Shown: positions 8,842-19,649, counted from the stretch's first letter. The stretch is DNA of 60,176 nt from Psychrobacter immobilis (GCF_904846185.1 NZ_CAJGZQ010000022.1:1-60176); one strand, 5' to 3'. Notes: generated from the sequence alone by a model not told the origin. Numbers and translations: made by a program.

Positions 8842-10482
8842 TTATTCTTGCGGGCTATTATTATTCAGTAAATCAGTCTCGTCAGAGCTTTCTGCAATTT
8901 CCTGTTCAACTTTTTCCATGAGTTTGTCGTCAGGACGAGCGTTAAGCACCTCATCAGCATTGCGACCTTGTAAAATCAATTTGGCACGAGCCTTTGCTTG
9001 TTTTTTGTCCTTATCATCAACGCTATTATCTTCATTCTGGTTTTTATCAGTCACTTTGGGCGTGATTGGCGTAATCATCATATTAGTATTAGCACTGCTG
9101 GCGTTACTGTCCTGCATATGCTCAAACGCTTTTTCTAAGTTACTATTAAAACGCAAACGATAAATCGGTTCAGGCAAGCTGAAGCCTTCATTTTCTAACG
9201 CATGCTTGGTCTCACGAATGGCAATACTGCGTGCTTTTGAGAAGTCCGTGTCTGATTGATCCACCCAAATTTGAAATTCCAAAATGATATTAGAGTCGCC
9301 AACATTGGTAATGACAGCCACTGCTTTTGGCTCATCTAAAACGAATGCTAATGTATGTATCGCATCCAATCCGACTTTGATAGCCGCTAATGGATCATCA
9401 TTGGCATCAACGCCTAACTCAAAGGTAAATCGACGTTCTGGATTTTTGGTATAATTTAAAATCGTTGCTTTAAATACTTCAGCATTGGGAATACGCAACT
9501 GGTTACCATCTAAAGTCATCAGAATAGTCGCACGTGAGGTTAGCCGTACTACGATCCCCTCTTGATTATTAATTAAAATATGATCACGTGCGCGAAATGG
9601 TTGGCGAATACTGAGCATGAGCGAGGCAATGTAATTCTCAATAGTGTCTTTGACCGCAAAACCAACGGCAATACCGATAACGCCTGCACCGCCAAGCAAA
9701 GTGCCTAAAATGGTTTCGGCGCCTATCAAACTCAGCGCAAGAATCAAACCGAAAATAATAAAAATAACTTTAACGGTTTGTGACAGCAATTCGGCGACAA
9801 ACGGATTGGGCGTGAGCCGTTGCCACATTTTTTTGCGATTAGACAGCCAACTACCAAACCATGTCACCAATGCAAATAGGACAATGCCGACCAATAGGAG
9901 TGGCAAGGCTTTGACTAGATTTTTGGCTTGGGCTTTAAGACCTTGATAAACGGTAGTGACATTGTCTTGAACATCAAGGGTACGATCAATCCGATCTTCG
10001 ACAGTGACCACATCTGTCAGACGGTTGGTCAAATTAATGGCTTGTTGGGCTTTTTTCTCGTTGGGTGTTTCACCAGTTAAGGTCACAACGCCTTGGGTAA
10101 CGCCAACATTGACAGCCTGTAAGCCTTCAATTTCAGAAAAAATACCTTGGATACGCTGACGAATGTCATTGTCTTTTTGCGGGGTGGGCGTGGTCTCAAT
10201 CTGAGCATTATTGGTGCTTTCACCACTTATTATGGGCGGTGGCGCTGGCTCAGGTATGACCACTGGAGATGCTGAAGCTTCCTCTTCTGATGGCCCATCA
10301 AGTAAAGGTTTATCAGCTGCCGGATTTTCTGCTGTTTCTATCCCCAATGCAGAGGTGATACCAGTCACCTCTGCACCAGCCGCATACACTGGAAAGGTAA
10401 AAAAGATGCTTAGTAACAACAGCATTTGACCGCACGCTTTTATAAAATCGCGCATCGTTGAACGGTCAAAGTGAGTGTTCAT
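8842..10482 (-). CDS. MscS-family mechanosensitive channel with periplasmic BON domain
   Basis: 546 aa from the ATG at 10482, which has AGAGGA 5 nt upstream; the longer frame from 10518 lacks a site. Order: signal peptide (cleavage near VYAAGA), proline-rich linker, BON domain (about 100-155, GVTQGVVTLTGETP), three membrane helices (about 172-285), and the MscS pore helix and beta domain (GGAGVIGIAVGFAVKDTIENY; RPFRARDHILI-type turn; then TRATILMTLDGNQLRIPN). A charged tail of some 110 residues follows. The role is release of solutes under hypo-osmotic shock. The BON domain, which binds phospholipid or peptidoglycan-linked partners in other proteins, is an unusual N-terminal addition compared with E. 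coli MscS. It lies 63 bp downstream of hisA on the same strand. Confidence 0.9.
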   Translation of the reverse strand: MNTHFDRSTMRDFIKACGQMLLLLSIFFTFPVYAAGAEVTGITSALGIETAENPAADKPLLDGPSEEEASASPVVIPEPAPPPIISGESTNNAQIETTPTPQKDNDIRQRIQGIFSEIEGLQAVNVGVTQGVVTLTGETPNEKKAQQAINLTNRLTDVVTVEDRIDRTLDVQDNVTTVYQGLKAQAKNLVKALPLLLVGIVLFALVTWFGSWLSNRKKMWQRLTPNPFVAELLSQTVKVIFIIFGLILALSLIGAETILGTLLGGAGVIGIAVGFAVKDTIENYIASLMLSIRQPFRARDHILINNQEGIVVRLTSRATILMTLDGNQLRIPNAEVFKATILNYTKNPERRFTFELGVDANDDPLAAIKVGLDAIHTLAFVLDEPKAVAVITNVGDSNIILEFQIWVDQSDTDFSKARSIAIRETKHALENEGFSLPEPIYRLRFNSNLEKAFEHMQDSNASSANTNMMITPITPKVTDKNQNEDNSVDDKDKKQAKARAKLILQGRNADEVLNARPDDKLMEKVEQEIAESSDETDLLNNNSPQE

Positions 10483-10545
10483 AAGCATCCTCTGCTTTTT
10501 ATAGATTTTCGTACTCATCTTTCTTTACTAAATGTTCAATAATCA

Positions 10546-11283
10546 TTAACTGTCCAAATAAACTTGTGCCTCGCCCAAGTTTAACGTGCCTTCATAGATC
10601 GCGCGACCAGTAATGATACCTTCAATACAATCGCCATAAGGTTTCAGCAGTTCGATATCTTTCATATTGGTCACGCCGCCTGAGGCAATCACAGGCAAGC
10701 CGCCTTCACGTGCTAAATTGACAGTTTGTTCAACGTTGACGCCTTGCATCATGCCATCACGGTTGATATCGGTGTAGACAATCGACGATACGCCGACATC
10801 TGCAAAGCGCTTTGCAAGCTCGGTCGCCTTGGTATCCGTCACATTTGCCCAACCATGAGTGGCGACCATGCCGTCTTTAGCATCGATACCTACAATGATA
10901 TGACCCGGAAATTCGCGGCAAGCTTCTGCGACAAAATCCGGATCTTCGACCGCTTTTGTACCAATGATGATATAAGTCAAACCAGCCGTAATATATTGCT
11001 CAATAGTGTTCATGTTGCGCACACCGCCGCCCAACTGAATAGGCAGATTCGGGTAAGCTTTAGTAATATCATTCACCACTTGTCTATGAACGGGTACGCC
11101 GTCAAATGCCCCATTCAAATCAACCAAATGCAGTCGACGTGCACCTTCCTCTACCCAGCGTGCTGCCATGGCCACTGGATCATTAGAAAAAACCGTATCA
11201 TCCTCCATACGGCCTTGTTTTAAGCGGACACATTTACCATCTTTTAAATCAATAGCCGGGATAATGACAGGCACAGCACACAT
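10546..11283 (-). CDS. hisA: 1-(5-phosphoribosyl)-5-[(5-phosphoribosylamino)methylideneamino]imidazole-4-carboxamide isomerase
   Basis: ProFAR isomerase, fourth step of histidine synthesis, a cytoplasmic TIM barrel. 245 aa from the ATG at 11283, which follows AAGGA by 8 nt; an upstream start at 11364 would add 27 hydrophobic residues foreign to the family. Key segments: [18 protein letters not shown] with the catalytic Asp near residue 10, QLGGGVRN and GTKAVEDP (phosphate binding), [18 protein letters not shown] with the second catalytic Asp, and ASGGVTN / ITGRAIYEG. It is separated from hisB and hisH (32-33 kb), so the histidine genes are scattered. Confidence 0.96.
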   Translation of the reverse strand: MCAVPVIIPAIDLKDGKCVRLKQGRMEDDTVFSNDPVAMAARWVEEGARRLHLVDLNGAFDGVPVHRQVVNDITKAYPNLPIQLGGGVRNMNTIEQYITAGLTYIIIGTKAVEDPDFVAEACREFPGHIIVGIDAKDGMVATHGWANVTDTKATELAKRFADVGVSSIVYTDINRDGMMQGVNVEQTVNLAREGGLPVIASGGVTNMKDIELLKPYGDCIEGIITGRAIYEGTLNLGEAQVYLDS

Positions 11284-11514
11284 ATAGCATTCCTTATAAA
11301 GCACAACAATAAATATATTTAGAAAAGTAAATTTAAAAATCAGGGTGTATTGAACGTTCAACACCCTCTAAACACGCATAAAAACATCAGTCAAAAGTGA
11401 CTTAATATATAGACGAATCAAAAGCTATCCATGATAGACCCAAAAGCCACTTCGATAGATAGAAATGACAATAAAAAAACGGTCAATCATAACCATAAGT
11501 TTTAATACATTGAA

Positions 11515-11560
11515 TCACTGGCAACATTAGATAAATTCAATTACTCACTGGCAATTTTAG
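11515..11560. repeat. Direct repeat TCACTGGCAAyaTTAG, 30-bp period
   Basis: TCACTGGCAACATTAG at 11515-11530 recurs as TCACTGGCAATTTTAG at 11545-11560, and the tails are also similar (ATAAATTCAATTA versus GTCAATTTAG). The 30-bp spacing is close to three helical turns. The repeats lie just upstream of the TATAAT at 11573, which suggests an operator, but no regulator is identified. Confidence 0.45.
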
Positions 11561-11572
11561 GTCAATTTAGCG

Positions 11573-11578
11573 TATAAT
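11573..11578 (+). promoter_or_regulatory. Candidate -10 element (TATAAT) upstream of nqrA
   Basis: Perfect TATAAT. The best -35 candidate is TGGCAA at 11549-11554 (18-bp spacer), inside the second direct repeat. It would start a transcript about 810 nt before nqrA. Confidence 0.35.
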
Positions 11579-11649
11579 CCTAGGTAAATTTTTATTTGTT
11601 TCTATGTGATAGTAACCATGCGCTGCGCTTTTTATTGAGTCATTTATGG

Positions 11650-11703
11650 CTTAGTGCTGCATAGCGGTCAGGATGAGTCGAGCAGCAGCTAAGTGCATCT
11701 TTT
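11650..11703 (+). ncRNA. Structured leader or small RNA candidate
   Basis: CTTAG (11650-11654) pairs with CTAAG (11699-11703) and GCTGC (11656-11660) with GCAGC (11692-11696), giving a two-part stem with a 31-nt loop, downstream of the TATAAT at 11573. It could be a folded part of the nqr leader or a separate RNA. I see no match to a named riboswitch and no clean terminator just after it. Confidence 0.25.
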
Positions 11704-12396
11704 TGATGTTGGCTGACATATTGCTAAGAAGGGTTATATTAGAAATTTCAACTGGTGGCCTCTAAACAGTCTACTCTACAGCACTAAACTCTAATGACGC
11801 CTCTTTCTTTTTTATAGTCTCTATCGTATCTCTATCACTAGCTAACTATTTTAAAACAGTCATTACTAGCTGTATAGCCGCTTATTGATGTGAGTGAAAT
11901 CTACTTAATAATGGCTTCGCTAGTTTGTCTGTCAACCAGTTTATCATCTATTTCGATAGATCATCTTTTGGCTGCATTCTTATCTAATTGCGTATCTATT
12001 AACAAGATACCAAACCAATAAGGTTGGTCAATTGCGCTGGTGTTACAAGCTTTAATTTTCAATGAAACGTATGATAGAGCTATTGTCTACACAATCATTT
12101 TCGCTAAAGGCTTGAACGATTGCGTTTGATTTGATGGTTTTAACATACACCTTGGTAGCCAGTCGCCACTTTGGTCATTCGAATAAGACATTAACGTGTT
12201 GTTAAGGAGTCTAAGGTCAGCGTTAATACTCTTACTAGTAGTTATGATCATGCGTTATTTTTAGAGACCCTTTATCACTATCCTACTATAGGAAGAGAGA
12301 CGTGGGGGCTTTATTGAATGACGCAGATGTTCATGCTACCGATATACCAAACAGGACGTCTGGTATCGTTTTAGACTATGGACTAAGTTTTCGCTT

Positions 12397-13749
12397 ATGA
12401 TTACCATCAAAAAAGGTTTGGATTTGCCCATCACCGGTGAATCATCCCGCGAGATATCTGAGCACCAACCGACACATGTCGCCGTTATTGGCTATGATTA
12501 TGTGGGCATGAAGCCCACGATGAATGTCAAAGAAGGTGATATCGTAGCAAAGGGTCAGCCCGTTTTTGAAGACAAAAAACGAGTTGGCGTTATCTATACT
12601 GCCCCTGCTGCTGGTAAAGTCGTCGCGATTAAACGCGGTGAACGACGTGTGTTTGAGAGCCTTGTGATTGCGGTCGACCCAAACGGTGAAGAAGTAGACT
12701 TCGAGCGCTATGACTCCCAGCAACTTGCTGACCTAGACGCTGAAGTTGTTGAAACCCAACTGCTTGCCTCTGGCGAATGGACCGCGTTTCGCACGCGCCC
12801 TTATAGCCGTGCGCCAGAAATCGGTGCCCGTCCTCATGCTATTTTTGTCACCGCTATGGATACCAATCCATTAGCATTTGACCCAATGCTGCTGATTAGC
12901 GATCAGTTGCAAGCGTTCAATGACGGACTTGCTGTCTTATCGACACTCAGCCCCAAGACCTTTGTTTGCCATCATGGTGATGCCCAGTTGACGCCAGTTG
13001 CCAAAACGGCGGCTAATAATGTCACTGAGTATCATAGCTTTGCTGGTAAGCATCCTGCTGGTCTGGCTGGCACGCACATTCACTTTTTGCACCCAATCAT
13101 GCGCGGCGTGACCGTATGGACGATTGGCTATCAAGACGTGATTGCGATTGGTAAGCTATTCACCAGCGGTCGCTTATATACGCGCCGTATCATTAGTTTG
13201 GCAGGTCCTGCGGTCACCAAGCCACGTTTGGTGGCTACTGAGCGCGGTGCTGATATCGCTGCTCTGACCAAAGGACAGCTGGCGGCTGGCGAGAACCGTA
13301 TTATTTCCGGTTCGGTGTTGTCAGGTCGCAAAGTGTTTGGCAATACGGCTTATCTTGGTCGCTTTCATAATCAAATCAGTGTGCTGCCTGAAGGGCGTGA
13401 ACGTCCAGCGTTCCATTTCCTAAGTGTCGGCACCAACCGTTTCTCTAAGTTGCCTATTTATATTTCTAAGTTTTTTGGTAATAAGAAATATAACTTTACG
13501 ACCACGAGTAATGGTTCACCGCGAGCGATGGTACCTATCGGGGTTTATGAAGAGGTCATGCCGCAAGATTATCTGCCTACACAGTTACTACGTGCATTAA
13601 TTGTCGAAGACATGATTAGCGCCGTAGATTTGGGCGTGCTCGAATTGGACGAAGAAGATTTAGCATTATGCACCTTCGTATCTCCTGGCAAATATGAATT
13701 CGGTGATATTTTGCGTGATAACTTGACGCGCATTGAGCTGGAGGGCTAA
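12397..13749 (+). CDS. nqrA: Na+-translocating NADH:quinone reductase subunit A
   Basis: Peripheral cytoplasmic subunit of the Na+-NQR complex, implicated in ubiquinone binding. 450 aa, the usual size, with the characteristic N-terminus [12 protein letters not shown] and the biotin/lipoyl-like stretch [20 protein letters not shown]. Further conserved parts are [17 protein letters not shown] and RTPYSR-like [10 protein letters not shown]. The ribosome site is weak, but the family N-terminus fixes the start. It is the first gene of nqrABCDEF, with nqrB beginning 5 bp after its stop codon. Confidence 0.97.
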   Translation: MITIKKGLDLPITGESSREISEHQPTHVAVIGYDYVGMKPTMNVKEGDIVAKGQPVFEDKKRVGVIYTAPAAGKVVAIKRGERRVFESLVIAVDPNGEEVDFERYDSQQLADLDAEVVETQLLASGEWTAFRTRPYSRAPEIGARPHAIFVTAMDTNPLAFDPMLLISDQLQAFNDGLAVLSTLSPKTFVCHHGDAQLTPVAKTAANNVTEYHSFAGKHPAGLAGTHIHFLHPIMRGVTVWTIGYQDVIAIGKLFTSGRLYTRRIISLAGPAVTKPRLVATERGADIAALTKGQLAAGENRIISGSVLSGRKVFGNTAYLGRFHNQISVLPEGRERPAFHFLSVGTNRFSKLPIYISKFFGNKKYNFTTTSNGSPRAMVPIGVYEEVMPQDYLPTQLLRALIVEDMISAVDLGVLELDEEDLALCTFVSPGKYEFGDILRDNLTRIELEG

Positions 13750-13754
13750 CCACG

Positions 13755-14990
13755 ATGAAATTTTTACACAATATGTTCGATCGTATGGAGCCGTCTTTCA
13801 CCAAGGGTGGCAAACACGAAAAATACTACGCTATCTTTGAGATGTTTGATACGTTTTTGCGTCAACCAAGCTCAACCACATACTCAGCATCACACGTACG
13901 CGACGGTATCGACCTAAAGCGTATTATGATTACCGTATGGTTATGTACTTTCCCAGCCATGTTTTGGGGTATGTACAACATTGGTCATCAAGCACTAACG
14001 GCGATTGCAACCCTTGGTTTGCAGCCTGAAGGCTGGCGTACCGTTATCACCAGTATGGCAGGCTATAACCCAGACAGTATCTGGGCAAGCTTCGTTTACG
14101 GGGCGATGCAATTTTTACCGATTTATATCGTCACTTTTGCGGTCGGTATTCTCTGTGAGATTATCTTTGCCGTGGTACGTGGTCATGAAGTCAACGAAGG
14201 TTTCTTTGTGACCTCAGTGCTGTTTGCGCTTTGTTTACCACCAGATATTCCTTTATGGCAAGTTGCTTTAGGTATCACCTTTGGTGTGGTAGTCGCAAAA
14301 GAAGTGTTCGGTGGTACGGGTAAAAACTTCCTGAACCCTGCCCTATCGGGTCGCGCATTCTTATACTTTGCTTACCCTGCTTATATGTCTGGTGACTCAG
14401 TATGGACGGCGGTCGATGGTTTCTCTGGTGCGACGCCACTTGGTCTTGCCGCGTTAGGCGTAGTCCCTCAAGACTTCGTCGACGTCTATGGTAATGCGAT
14501 CACTTGGGGTGATGCGTTCTTAGGTAATATGCAAGGCAGTATCGGTGAAGTATCAACACTGGCTATCCTAATGGGTGCCGTCGTTCTACTTTGGACGCGT
14601 ATTGCTTCATGGCGTATTATGGCAGGTTGTGTGGTAGGTCTGATTGCTACTTCTCTTGTCTTTAATATGATTGGTTCTGAAGACAATATGATGATGAACC
14701 TGCCGTTTTATTGGCATTTAGTGATCGGTGGCTTCGCCTTTGGTGCCGTGTTTATGGCAACCGATCCTGTATCAGCTGCGCATACCAATAAAGGCCGCTG
14801 GGCTTATGGTATCTTGATTGGTTTTATGACGGTATTGATTCGCGTCGTGAACCCAGCTTTCCCAGAAGGCATCATGCTGGCCATTTTATTCGCCAACTTA
14901 TTTGCTCCATTGTTTGATTACTTTGTGACCCAAGCAAACATCAAACGCCAAACAGCTCGGAGGGTTCGTTATGTCCAAGCCCAAAAGTAA
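13755..14990 (+). CDS. nqrB: Na+-NQR subunit B
   Basis: Integral membrane subunit that forms part of the sodium path, carries riboflavin and binds FMN covalently. The 411 aa contain about ten hydrophobic helices. The flavinylation motif SGAT is in [10 protein letters not shown] with T227 as the expected acceptor, which ApbE would modify. [11 protein letters not shown] and [10 protein letters not shown] are family signatures. GGAGGG (13740-13745) precedes the ATG. Its 3' end overlaps the nqrC start by 20 bp. Confidence 0.97.
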   Translation: MKFLHNMFDRMEPSFTKGGKHEKYYAIFEMFDTFLRQPSSTTYSASHVRDGIDLKRIMITVWLCTFPAMFWGMYNIGHQALTAIATLGLQPEGWRTVITSMAGYNPDSIWASFVYGAMQFLPIYIVTFAVGILCEIIFAVVRGHEVNEGFFVTSVLFALCLPPDIPLWQVALGITFGVVVAKEVFGGTGKNFLNPALSGRAFLYFAYPAYMSGDSVWTAVDGFSGATPLGLAALGVVPQDFVDVYGNAITWGDAFLGNMQGSIGEVSTLAILMGAVVLLWTRIASWRIMAGCVVGLIATSLVFNMIGSEDNMMMNLPFYWHLVIGGFAFGAVFMATDPVSAAHTNKGRWAYGILIGFMTVLIRVVNPAFPEGIMLAILFANLFAPLFDYFVTQANIKRQTARRVRYVQAQK

Positions 14991-15876
14991 TAATGCGAAA
15001 ACCATCAGTGTGGCATTGACGCTATGCTTGGTGTGTTCCGTCTTAGTTTCAGCAGTAGCGGTTGGTCTAAAACCTGCTCAAATTGAAAACGCACGCTTAG
15101 ACCGTAACAAAAACATCTTGGTTGCCGCTGGCATGTACGATGCCGAGTCTGATACAGCAGATGATGTTGCTGAACGTTTTAAAGATTTCGATGTCGAAAT
15201 TATTGACTTAAGTAAAGGCAGCTACGTTGATGATGAAGCGCTAAAAGCCGCTGGCATCCCTGATCGTAATGCTTATGACGCAAGCCAAGCGACTAAGAAT
15301 AAAGCACTGAGTGAAGATTTAGGCAACGACGATCCTGCTGGTATTGGTCGCAAGCCTAAATATGCCAAAGTCTATGTTAAAAAAGATGACGCAGGCAAAC
15401 CTGAAATGGTTGTTTTGCCGATTCAAGGCTATGGACTATGGGGCACTATCTATGGTTTCTTAACCCTTGAAAGCGATATGAATACCATCAAAGGCATCAG
15501 CTTTTATGAGCATAAAGAAACCCCAGGTCTGGGTGCTCGTATCGAAGAGCCAGAGTGGCGTGCGAAGTGGAGCGGTATCCACTCATATGACGAAAACGGT
15601 AATGTTGCCACTGGTGTGACCAAAGCGGGTACACCAAAAGAGAACTGGGTCGATGGTATCAGTGGTGCAACCTTGACCGGTCGCGGTGTCAGTAACATGA
15701 TTCAGTTTTGGTTGGGTGAGCAAGGTTATAAGCCTTATTTAGATACGCTACGTAAAGAGAGTGGTCAAGCAATTGATAATGCGGCAGATACACAAGCTAC
15801 GCAATCAACGCTGAGCGCTCAACCTGAAACCGAACTGGCAGCCAAACGACCAGTAGCAAACGGCAAGGAGGCATAA
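14971..15876 (+). CDS. nqrC: Na+-NQR subunit C
   Basis: Membrane-anchored subunit with a periplasmic FMN domain. 301 aa with one N-terminal helix (about 11-33), then the FMN-binding domain. The motif [12 protein letters not shown] has T234 as the expected covalent FMN site. [14 protein letters not shown] is strongly conserved. The C-terminal 50 residues are Gln/Ala/Thr-rich, an extension beyond the conserved domain. GGAGGG lies 6 nt before the ATG, inside nqrB. nqrD starts 1 bp after the stop codon. Confidence 0.97.
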   Translation: MSKPKSNNAKTISVALTLCLVCSVLVSAVAVGLKPAQIENARLDRNKNILVAAGMYDAESDTADDVAERFKDFDVEIIDLSKGSYVDDEALKAAGIPDRNAYDASQATKNKALSEDLGNDDPAGIGRKPKYAKVYVKKDDAGKPEMVVLPIQGYGLWGTIYGFLTLESDMNTIKGISFYEHKETPGLGARIEEPEWRAKWSGIHSYDENGNVATGVTKAGTPKENWVDGISGATLTGRGVSNMIQFWLGEQGYKPYLDTLRKESGQAIDNAADTQATQSTLSAQPETELAAKRPVANGKEA

Positions 15877-15877
15877 C

Positions 15878-16549
15878 ATGGCTGACACTAAAAGTATTTT
15901 AACCTCGCCTATTTTTGATAATAACCCCATTGCCCTACAGATCCTTGGTATCTGTTCAGCACTAGCAGTCACCACGAGCATGGCGAATGCCATGGTTATG
16001 TGTGTAGCACTGACACTGGTAACTGCGTTTTCAAGCTTCTTTATCTCGATCATTCGTAAACAGATTCCATCAAGTATTCGTATTATCGTACAGATGACTA
16101 TTATTGCCTCATTGGTTATCTTGGTCGATCAGGTGCTAAAAGCCGTTGCTTATGATGTGAGTAAAGGCTTGTCGGTCTTCGTTGGTTTGATTATCACCAA
16201 CTGTATCGTGATGGGTCGTGCCGAAGCATTTGCCATGAGCAATCCACCAGTGCCAAGCTTTTTAGATGGTATTGGTAATGGTCTTGGCTATTCTGCGGTT
16301 TTGCTGTTTGTCGCGACTATCCGTGAGCTACTTGGCTCAGGTACGTGGTTTGGTATCACCATCCTACAGCCTGTCACTGATGGCGGTTGGTATATTCCAA
16401 ACGGTCTATTACTGTTACCACCGTCAGCATTCTTTATTATTGGTTTGTTCATTGCCATTATCCGTATCTGGAAACCAGAGCAGGTTGAAGACGCTGAATT
16501 TGTAATGAAGCCGCAGTCTAAAGGCATGGCACATGGAGGCGGTCACTAA
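15878..16549 (+). CDS. nqrD: Na+-NQR subunit D
   Basis: Polytopic membrane subunit (223 aa, about six helices), a homologue of RnfE, that helps form the ion channel and a membrane iron centre with NqrE. Conserved segments: [38 protein letters not shown] [16 protein letters not shown], and [18 protein letters not shown] precedes the ATG by 6 nt. Stop and start overlap by one base with nqrE (TAATG), which suggests translational coupling. Confidence 0.97.
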   Translation: MADTKSILTSPIFDNNPIALQILGICSALAVTTSMANAMVMCVALTLVTAFSSFFISIIRKQIPSSIRIIVQMTIIASLVILVDQVLKAVAYDVSKGLSVFVGLIITNCIVMGRAEAFAMSNPPVPSFLDGIGNGLGYSAVLLFVATIRELLGSGTWFGITILQPVTDGGWYIPNGLLLLPPSAFFIIGLFIAIIRIWKPEQVEDAEFVMKPQSKGMAHGGGH

Positions 16550-17157
16550 TGGGACATTATGTTAGTTTATTTATAACCTCAGTCTTTATTGAGAATATGG
16601 CGCTGGCCTATTTCTTAGGTATGTGTACTTTCTTGGCCGTATCAAAGAAGGTTTCAACCGCTATCGGTCTGGGTGTTGCCGTGGTCGTCGTGATGGCGAT
16701 TACCGTACCGCTAAACAACTTACTCTTTCAGTTCATTCTCAAAGATGGTGCGCTGGCATGGGCAGGTTTCCCTGATATCGACTTAAGCTTTTTGGGCTTG
16801 CTCAGTTATATCGGCTTGATTGCTGCGACCGTACAGATTCTAGAGATGTTCCTCGATAAGTTCGTTCCTAGTCTGTATAACGCCCTTGGGGTGTTCTTGC
16901 CACTTATCACTGTAAACTGCGCCATCTTAGGTGGTGTACTATTTATGGTTGAGCGTGACTATAATTTCGGCGAATCTGTCGTGTATGGCGTGGGCGCAGG
17001 CTTCGGTTGGGCATTGGCGATTACCGCATTGGCCGGTATCCGTGAAAAGTTAAAATACTCAGACATTCCAGCACCGCTGCGTGGTCTTGGTATTACTTTC
17101 ATCACAGTTGGTCTAATGTCACTTGGCTTTATGTCTTTCGGCGGTATGTCAATTTAG
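16549..17157 (+). CDS. nqrE: Na+-NQR subunit E
   Basis: Polytopic membrane subunit (202 aa, about six helices), a homologue of RnfA and partner of NqrD. Typical stretches: [19 protein letters not shown] with the Cys of the membrane iron centre, and [14 protein letters not shown] with the second conserved Cys. It is coupled to nqrD and followed by a 123-bp gap before nqrF. Confidence 0.97.
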   Translation: MGHYVSLFITSVFIENMALAYFLGMCTFLAVSKKVSTAIGLGVAVVVVMAITVPLNNLLFQFILKDGALAWAGFPDIDLSFLGLLSYIGLIAATVQILEMFLDKFVPSLYNALGVFLPLITVNCAILGGVLFMVERDYNFGESVVYGVGAGFGWALAITALAGIREKLKYSDIPAPLRGLGITFITVGLMSLGFMSFGGMSI

Positions 17158-17212
17158 ACCGCTAAGCTTAACAGCCTATTTAGCGATTTGACCTATTTAA
17201 TTCATTTATTCG

Positions 17213-17257
17213 GTAGGGGTTCAGGAAACACGCAATGACGTCTTTTCGCACCCCTAC
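17213..17257. other. Inverted repeat in nqrE-nqrF gap
   Basis: GTAGGGGT (17213-17220) pairs with ACCCCTAC (17250-17257) across a 29-nt loop. There is no T-run, so it is not a terminator. It may protect or process the mRNA and set a different dose for nqrF, but this is inference. Confidence 0.35.
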
Positions 17258-17280
17258 TCCATAGATTAAGGATACCTACC

Positions 17281-18516
17281 ATGGATTACGCTACGGCGAT
17301 TGGTGGCGTTGCTATGTTTACCTTGATCATCATGGGCCTCGTTGCCATTATTTTGGCGGCGCGCTCAAGACTGGTCAGTTCAGGCGATGTTACCATCCAT
17401 ATCAATGATAATCCCGATAATGACGTCGTGACCCCAGCAGGCGGTAAATTACTACAAACCCTTGCAAGCGAAGGTATTTTCTTATCTTCAGCCTGTGGTG
17501 GCGGTGGTACTTGTGCGCAGTGTCGCTGCCGCGTTATTGAAGGGGGCGGCTCTATCTTGCCCACCGAAGAAGGCTATTTTACTCAAGGCGAAATTCGCAA
17601 TCACATGCGTCTGGCTTGTCAGGTAGCCGTTAAGCAAGACATGAAAATTGAGATTGACCCTGAGTTTTTTGATGTACAAAAGTGGGAATGTGAAGTTCTC
17701 TCTAATGATAACGTTGCTACCTTTATTAAAGAGCTGGTCCTTAAAATTCCAGATGGCGAAGAAGTGAACTTCCGTGCTGGTGGTTATGTACAGTTAGAGG
17801 CGCCACCGCATGAAGTTCATTATAAAGACTTTATCATTGACGAAGAATACCGTGAAGATTGGGAAAAATTTGGTATTTTCAACTATGTCTCAAAAGTTGA
17901 TGAGCCAGTTATTCGTGCTTACTCGATGGCCAACTACCCTGAAGAAAAAGGCCTTATTAAGTTTAATATTCGTATCGCTAGTCCACCGCCACGCGGTCCT
18001 GACGGTATTCCACCAGGCAAAATGTCATCATGGGTATTTAGCCTAGTACCTGGCGATAAAGTAACGGTTTCGGGTCCTTATGGTGAATTCTTTGCCAAAG
18101 AGACTGACGCTGAAATGATTTTCGTTGGTGGTGGTGCTGGTATGGCACCGATGCGCTCGCACATCTTCGATCAGCTTAAACGCTTACATACTAAGCGTAA
18201 AATCAGCTTTTGGTATGGTGCACGCTCTATCCGCGAGATGTTCTATGTTGAAGATTATGATCAACTCGCAGAAGAGTTTGATAACTTTGAGTGGCATGTG
18301 GCTTTGTCTGATCCATTACCAGAAGACAATTGGGAAGGTCCAACCGGCTTTATCCATAATGTATTACTTGAAAATTATCTGAAAGACCATCCAAACCCAG
18401 AAGACTGTGAATACTACATGTGTGGGCCACCGATGATGAATGCAGCGGTCATCGACATGCTGCACAGCTTGGGCGTGGAAGATGAAAACATCATGCTTGA
18501 TGACTTCGGTGGTTAA
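17281..18516 (+). CDS. nqrF: Na+-NQR subunit F (NADH dehydrogenase, FAD and 2Fe-2S)
   Basis: Entry point for electrons: oxidises NADH through FAD and a [2Fe-2S] centre. 411 aa: an N-terminal membrane helix (about 6-27), a ferredoxin domain with cluster ligands C72, C78, C81 and C113 ([12 protein letters not shown]...LACQ), then FAD-binding (RAYSMANYP, with the [11 protein letters not shown]-contact stretch) and NAD-binding parts ([28 protein letters not shown]). AAGGA lies upstream of the ATG. A terminator follows at 18573, ahead of the SDR gene. Confidence 0.98.
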   Translation: MDYATAIGGVAMFTLIIMGLVAIILAARSRLVSSGDVTIHINDNPDNDVVTPAGGKLLQTLASEGIFLSSACGGGGTCAQCRCRVIEGGGSILPTEEGYFTQGEIRNHMRLACQVAVKQDMKIEIDPEFFDVQKWECEVLSNDNVATFIKELVLKIPDGEEVNFRAGGYVQLEAPPHEVHYKDFIIDEEYREDWEKFGIFNYVSKVDEPVIRAYSMANYPEEKGLIKFNIRIASPPPRGPDGIPPGKMSSWVFSLVPGDKVTVSGPYGEFFAKETDAEMIFVGGGAGMAPMRSHIFDQLKRLHTKRKISFWYGARSIREMFYVEDYDQLAEEFDNFEWHVALSDPLPEDNWEGPTGFIHNVLLENYLKDHPNPEDCEYYMCGPPMMNAAVIDMLHSLGVEDENIMLDDFGG

Positions 18517-18572
18517 GTGAGTATCTAAGCAAATGGCTACGTAAAAAATTATTTTAAAGTAATAAATAAAAG

Positions 18573-18598
18573 AGAGTCTCAATTGAGGCTCTTTTTTT
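18573..18598 (+). terminator. Terminator after nqrF
   Basis: AGAGTCTC (18573-18580), loop AATT, GAGGCTCT (18584-18591, one T-G pair), then seven T. It separates nqrABCDEF from the SDR-apbE-nqrM genes. Confidence 0.85.
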
Positions 18599-18706
18599 GG
18601 CTTTGACTAAATGTAACCCTTGCATAATAAGCCTACAAATCTAAATAGCAGACCGCCTGCCCTCTACTATATGATTAATTGTTTATTGCCTTAAGAAAGG
18701 ATTTTT

Positions 18707-19507
18707 ATGAAAACCAACATTAAAGATTTGACCATTTGGATTACTGGTGCTTCTAGTGGTATCGGTGCAGCATTAGCCATCGCCTTTGCCAAACGTGGTG
18801 CCACCATTATTTTAAGTGGGCGTGATGAGGCAAAATTAGTAGCAGTCAAAAACCGCTGTAAAAACAGCAAAAACCATTTCATCATCCCTTTTGATATCAC
18901 CGATGCCAAACAAGCAAAAGACGCGTATCAGACAGCTAAAGCTCAAGCTGGAAAAATTGATTGGCTTATTAATAATGCTGGCATCAGTCAACGCTCGCTT
19001 ATTATGGAAACTACTGAAGAAGTTGAACGGCAAATTATGGAGATAGATTATTTTGCGCAGACACGTCTTACTAAACTGGTATTGCCCAATATGATCGCGC
19101 AAGGTGGCGGCAAAATTGTCATGGTATCCAGTGTTGCAGGTTTATTAGGCACACAATATCGCGGCGCTTATGGAGCAGCCAAAGCCGCACTTCATATGTG
19201 GGCAAACAGTCTGCGTGCGGAACTGTACGAGCAAGGCATAGAGGTGGCAACGGTATTCCCTGGATTTATTCAAACCAGTATTTCTATTAATGCCTTGACT
19301 GGTGACGGTAGCGCGCAAGGAACGATGGACGAGGCGACCAATAAAGGATTAACCGCAGCTACCTTTGCTAAACAGGTCATAAAAGCCCTGATTAAGGGTG
19401 AAGAATATATCATCGTGGCAGGTAATAAAGAAAAGCTGGCGACCACGGTCAATCGCCTATCGCCGCCAAAACTATATAAGCTCATCCGTGAATCAAAAGT
19501 AAAATAA
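18707..19507 (+). CDS. SDR-family NAD(P)-dependent oxidoreductase
   Basis: 266 aa classical short-chain dehydrogenase/reductase. It has the Rossmann glycine motif TGASSGIG (about 14-21), NNAG (about 90-93), catalytic Ser in VSSVAG (about 142) and YGAAK (Tyr about 155, Lys about 159), and PGFIQT after the active site. The sequence resembles the DHRS7-like or YqjQ-type subgroup; the substrate cannot be told. GAAAGGA precedes the ATG. It sits between nqrF and apbE, where most nqr loci have apbE and nqrM directly, but no link to the pump is evident. Confidence 0.9.
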   Translation: MKTNIKDLTIWITGASSGIGAALAIAFAKRGATIILSGRDEAKLVAVKNRCKNSKNHFIIPFDITDAKQAKDAYQTAKAQAGKIDWLINNAGISQRSLIMETTEEVERQIMEIDYFAQTRLTKLVLPNMIAQGGGKIVMVSSVAGLLGTQYRGAYGAAKAALHMWANSLRAELYEQGIEVATVFPGFIQTSISINALTGDGSAQGTMDEATNKGLTAATFAKQVIKALIKGEEYIIVAGNKEKLATTVNRLSPPKLYKLIRESKVK

Positions 19508-19649
19508 ATCTAGTCGTTTAAGCCACTAGGTCTTAAGTCGATGATTGGCGTTATGGGTGACAAGGGGTGTAAAATGGGCCACGCTAATAGAACGTGCCAC
19601 TCACCCTTTTGCCATAAAAGCCATTATGATTAATATGAGAAAACCAATA

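Larger units (their letters stand above)
11284..12396 (+). other. 1.1-kb non-coding region between hisA and nqrA
   Basis: No reading frame looks coding. It contains a pair of 30-bp-spaced direct repeats (11515-11560), a TATAAT at 11573-11578, a long hairpin at 11650-11703 and, just before nqrA, an imperfect hairpin (about 12352-12370) around ATACCA/TGGTAT. The nqr promoter and probably a long leader lie here, but I cannot place the start of transcription. A separate small RNA is possible. Confidence 0.5.

Noticed and set aside
10726..11223. 165-aa plus-strand reading frame
   Set aside because: Lies antisense to hisA; no ribosome site and no family resemblance.
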